The notes below the pieces were generated by a model. The model did no database searches. It worked only from the letters and a program-made list of their open reading frames with translations, and was not told the origin of the DNA. From positions 2,189,073 through 2,253,072 of the forward strand of contig NC_040032.1 of the NCBI RefSeq assembly GCF_000972845.2: a stretch of DNA of 64,000 nt, written 5' to 3'. This document shows positions 63,701 to 64,000 of the stretch, in pieces; position 1 is the first letter of the stretch, and every line of letters starts with the position of its first letter. Origin of the DNA: Larimichthys crocea (lineage: Eukaryota; Chordata; Actinopteri; Sciaenidae). A program made the position numbers and the translations under genes.

Positions 63701-64000
63701 GAGTTGAGGCAAAGTAGCCGGAGAACATTAGAGGGAAAACCAGAAACATTTTCTCTATAATATATGATCCATTTTCACCAAAATCAGTGAAATAGTTGAT
63801 GGTGTGTGAAAGTGTTTTCTACTTCTCTCGACCCAGAGCCCAAAGTTACATAGTGTGAGAACAGACATATGAATAACAGAGATTACCATTCACCTGATTA
63901 CAAGTCAGTGTAGCATCAAAATGATTCAAAATCTGTTATCTGTATGATAGAAACATCACACAATATCGCTTTAATGTTGCTTTTGGATATGTTTCATCTT
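60777..64000 (+). other. start of ryanodine receptor intron 1
   Basis: No second exon (EDEVVLQC-type) is visible before the end of the window. Apart from dispersed repeat B at the right edge I see only AT-rich sequence. Large first introns are usual for this family. Confidence 0.6.
63540..63975. repeat. dispersed repeat B, copy 2
   Basis: It matches 10440-10740 in the same orientation: CAGCCTGGCTAACAAACTGAG, CACCAAAATCAGTGAAATAG, CCAAAGTTACATAGTGTGAG, ACCATTCACCTGATTACAAGTCAGTGTAGC and a final CGCTTTAA. The longer left part may include a piece absent from copy 1. Confidence 0.6.

Overview
The window reads as nuclear DNA of a ray-finned, probably percomorph (spiny-rayed) fish. Genes are split by GT-AG introns of 0.1 to 7 kb. 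The proteins are vertebrate ones. The spaces between exons carry repeat families I recognise from teleost genomes: tRNA-headed SINEs, a short element with TTAAAGGTCCAGTG ends, LINE tails and hAT relics. Species cannot be fixed from the sequence.

Layout, left to right. (1) 1-17.3 kb, plus strand: the 3' twelve coding exons and 3' UTR of a calcineurin catalytic subunit, closest to the alpha isoform (ppp3ca); the first exons lie left of the window. Its 7.1-kb intron holds a dead hAT transposase. (2) 17.9-23.9 kb, plus strand: complete dnajc18, an ER-membrane J-protein, 8 exons, 389 aa. (3) 37.07-26.8 kb, minus strand: brd8, the bromodomain and SANT subunit of the NuA4/TIP60 acetyltransferase, 18 coding exons, tail-to-tail with dnajc18. 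About 1.8 kb of this gene (three exons) appears twice in tandem beside a 10-N gap, and only one copy keeps the frame. (4) 37.5-41.6 kb: repeat-rich spacer with a compound satellite, LINE pieces and a perfect hairpin. (5) 41.7-42.6 kb, plus: gng8, a G-protein gamma subunit of 69 aa. (6) 43.0-46.3 kb, plus: tmem45b, a seven-pass membrane protein. (7) 54.3-47.0 kb, minus: nfrkb, an INO80-complex subunit, 25 coding exons, about 1272 aa, tail-to-tail with tmem45b. (8) 54.4-57.2 kb: old retroelements. (9) 59.46-57.25 kb, minus: a type II membrane C-type lectin receptor whose frame is broken at two homopolymers. (10) 60.73 kb, plus: the 48-nt first coding exon of a ryanodine receptor; the rest lies to the right.

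There is no operon-like logic. From memory of the human map, dnajc18 and brd8 share 5q31 and tmem45b and nfrkb share 11q24, so two ancestral pairs persist in a rearranged neighbourhood. Two genes, brd8 and nfrkb, encode subunits of chromatin-remodelling complexes; the calcineurin and ryanodine receptor genes both belong to calcium signalling, but nothing shows they are co-regulated. I assigned exons by hand from splice sites, unbroken phase and remembered family sequences; no alignment was run. I saw no convincing undescribed gene system. The items most worth checking are the brd8 duplication, possible alternative brd8 ends, the broken lectin, and several perfect inverted repeats.
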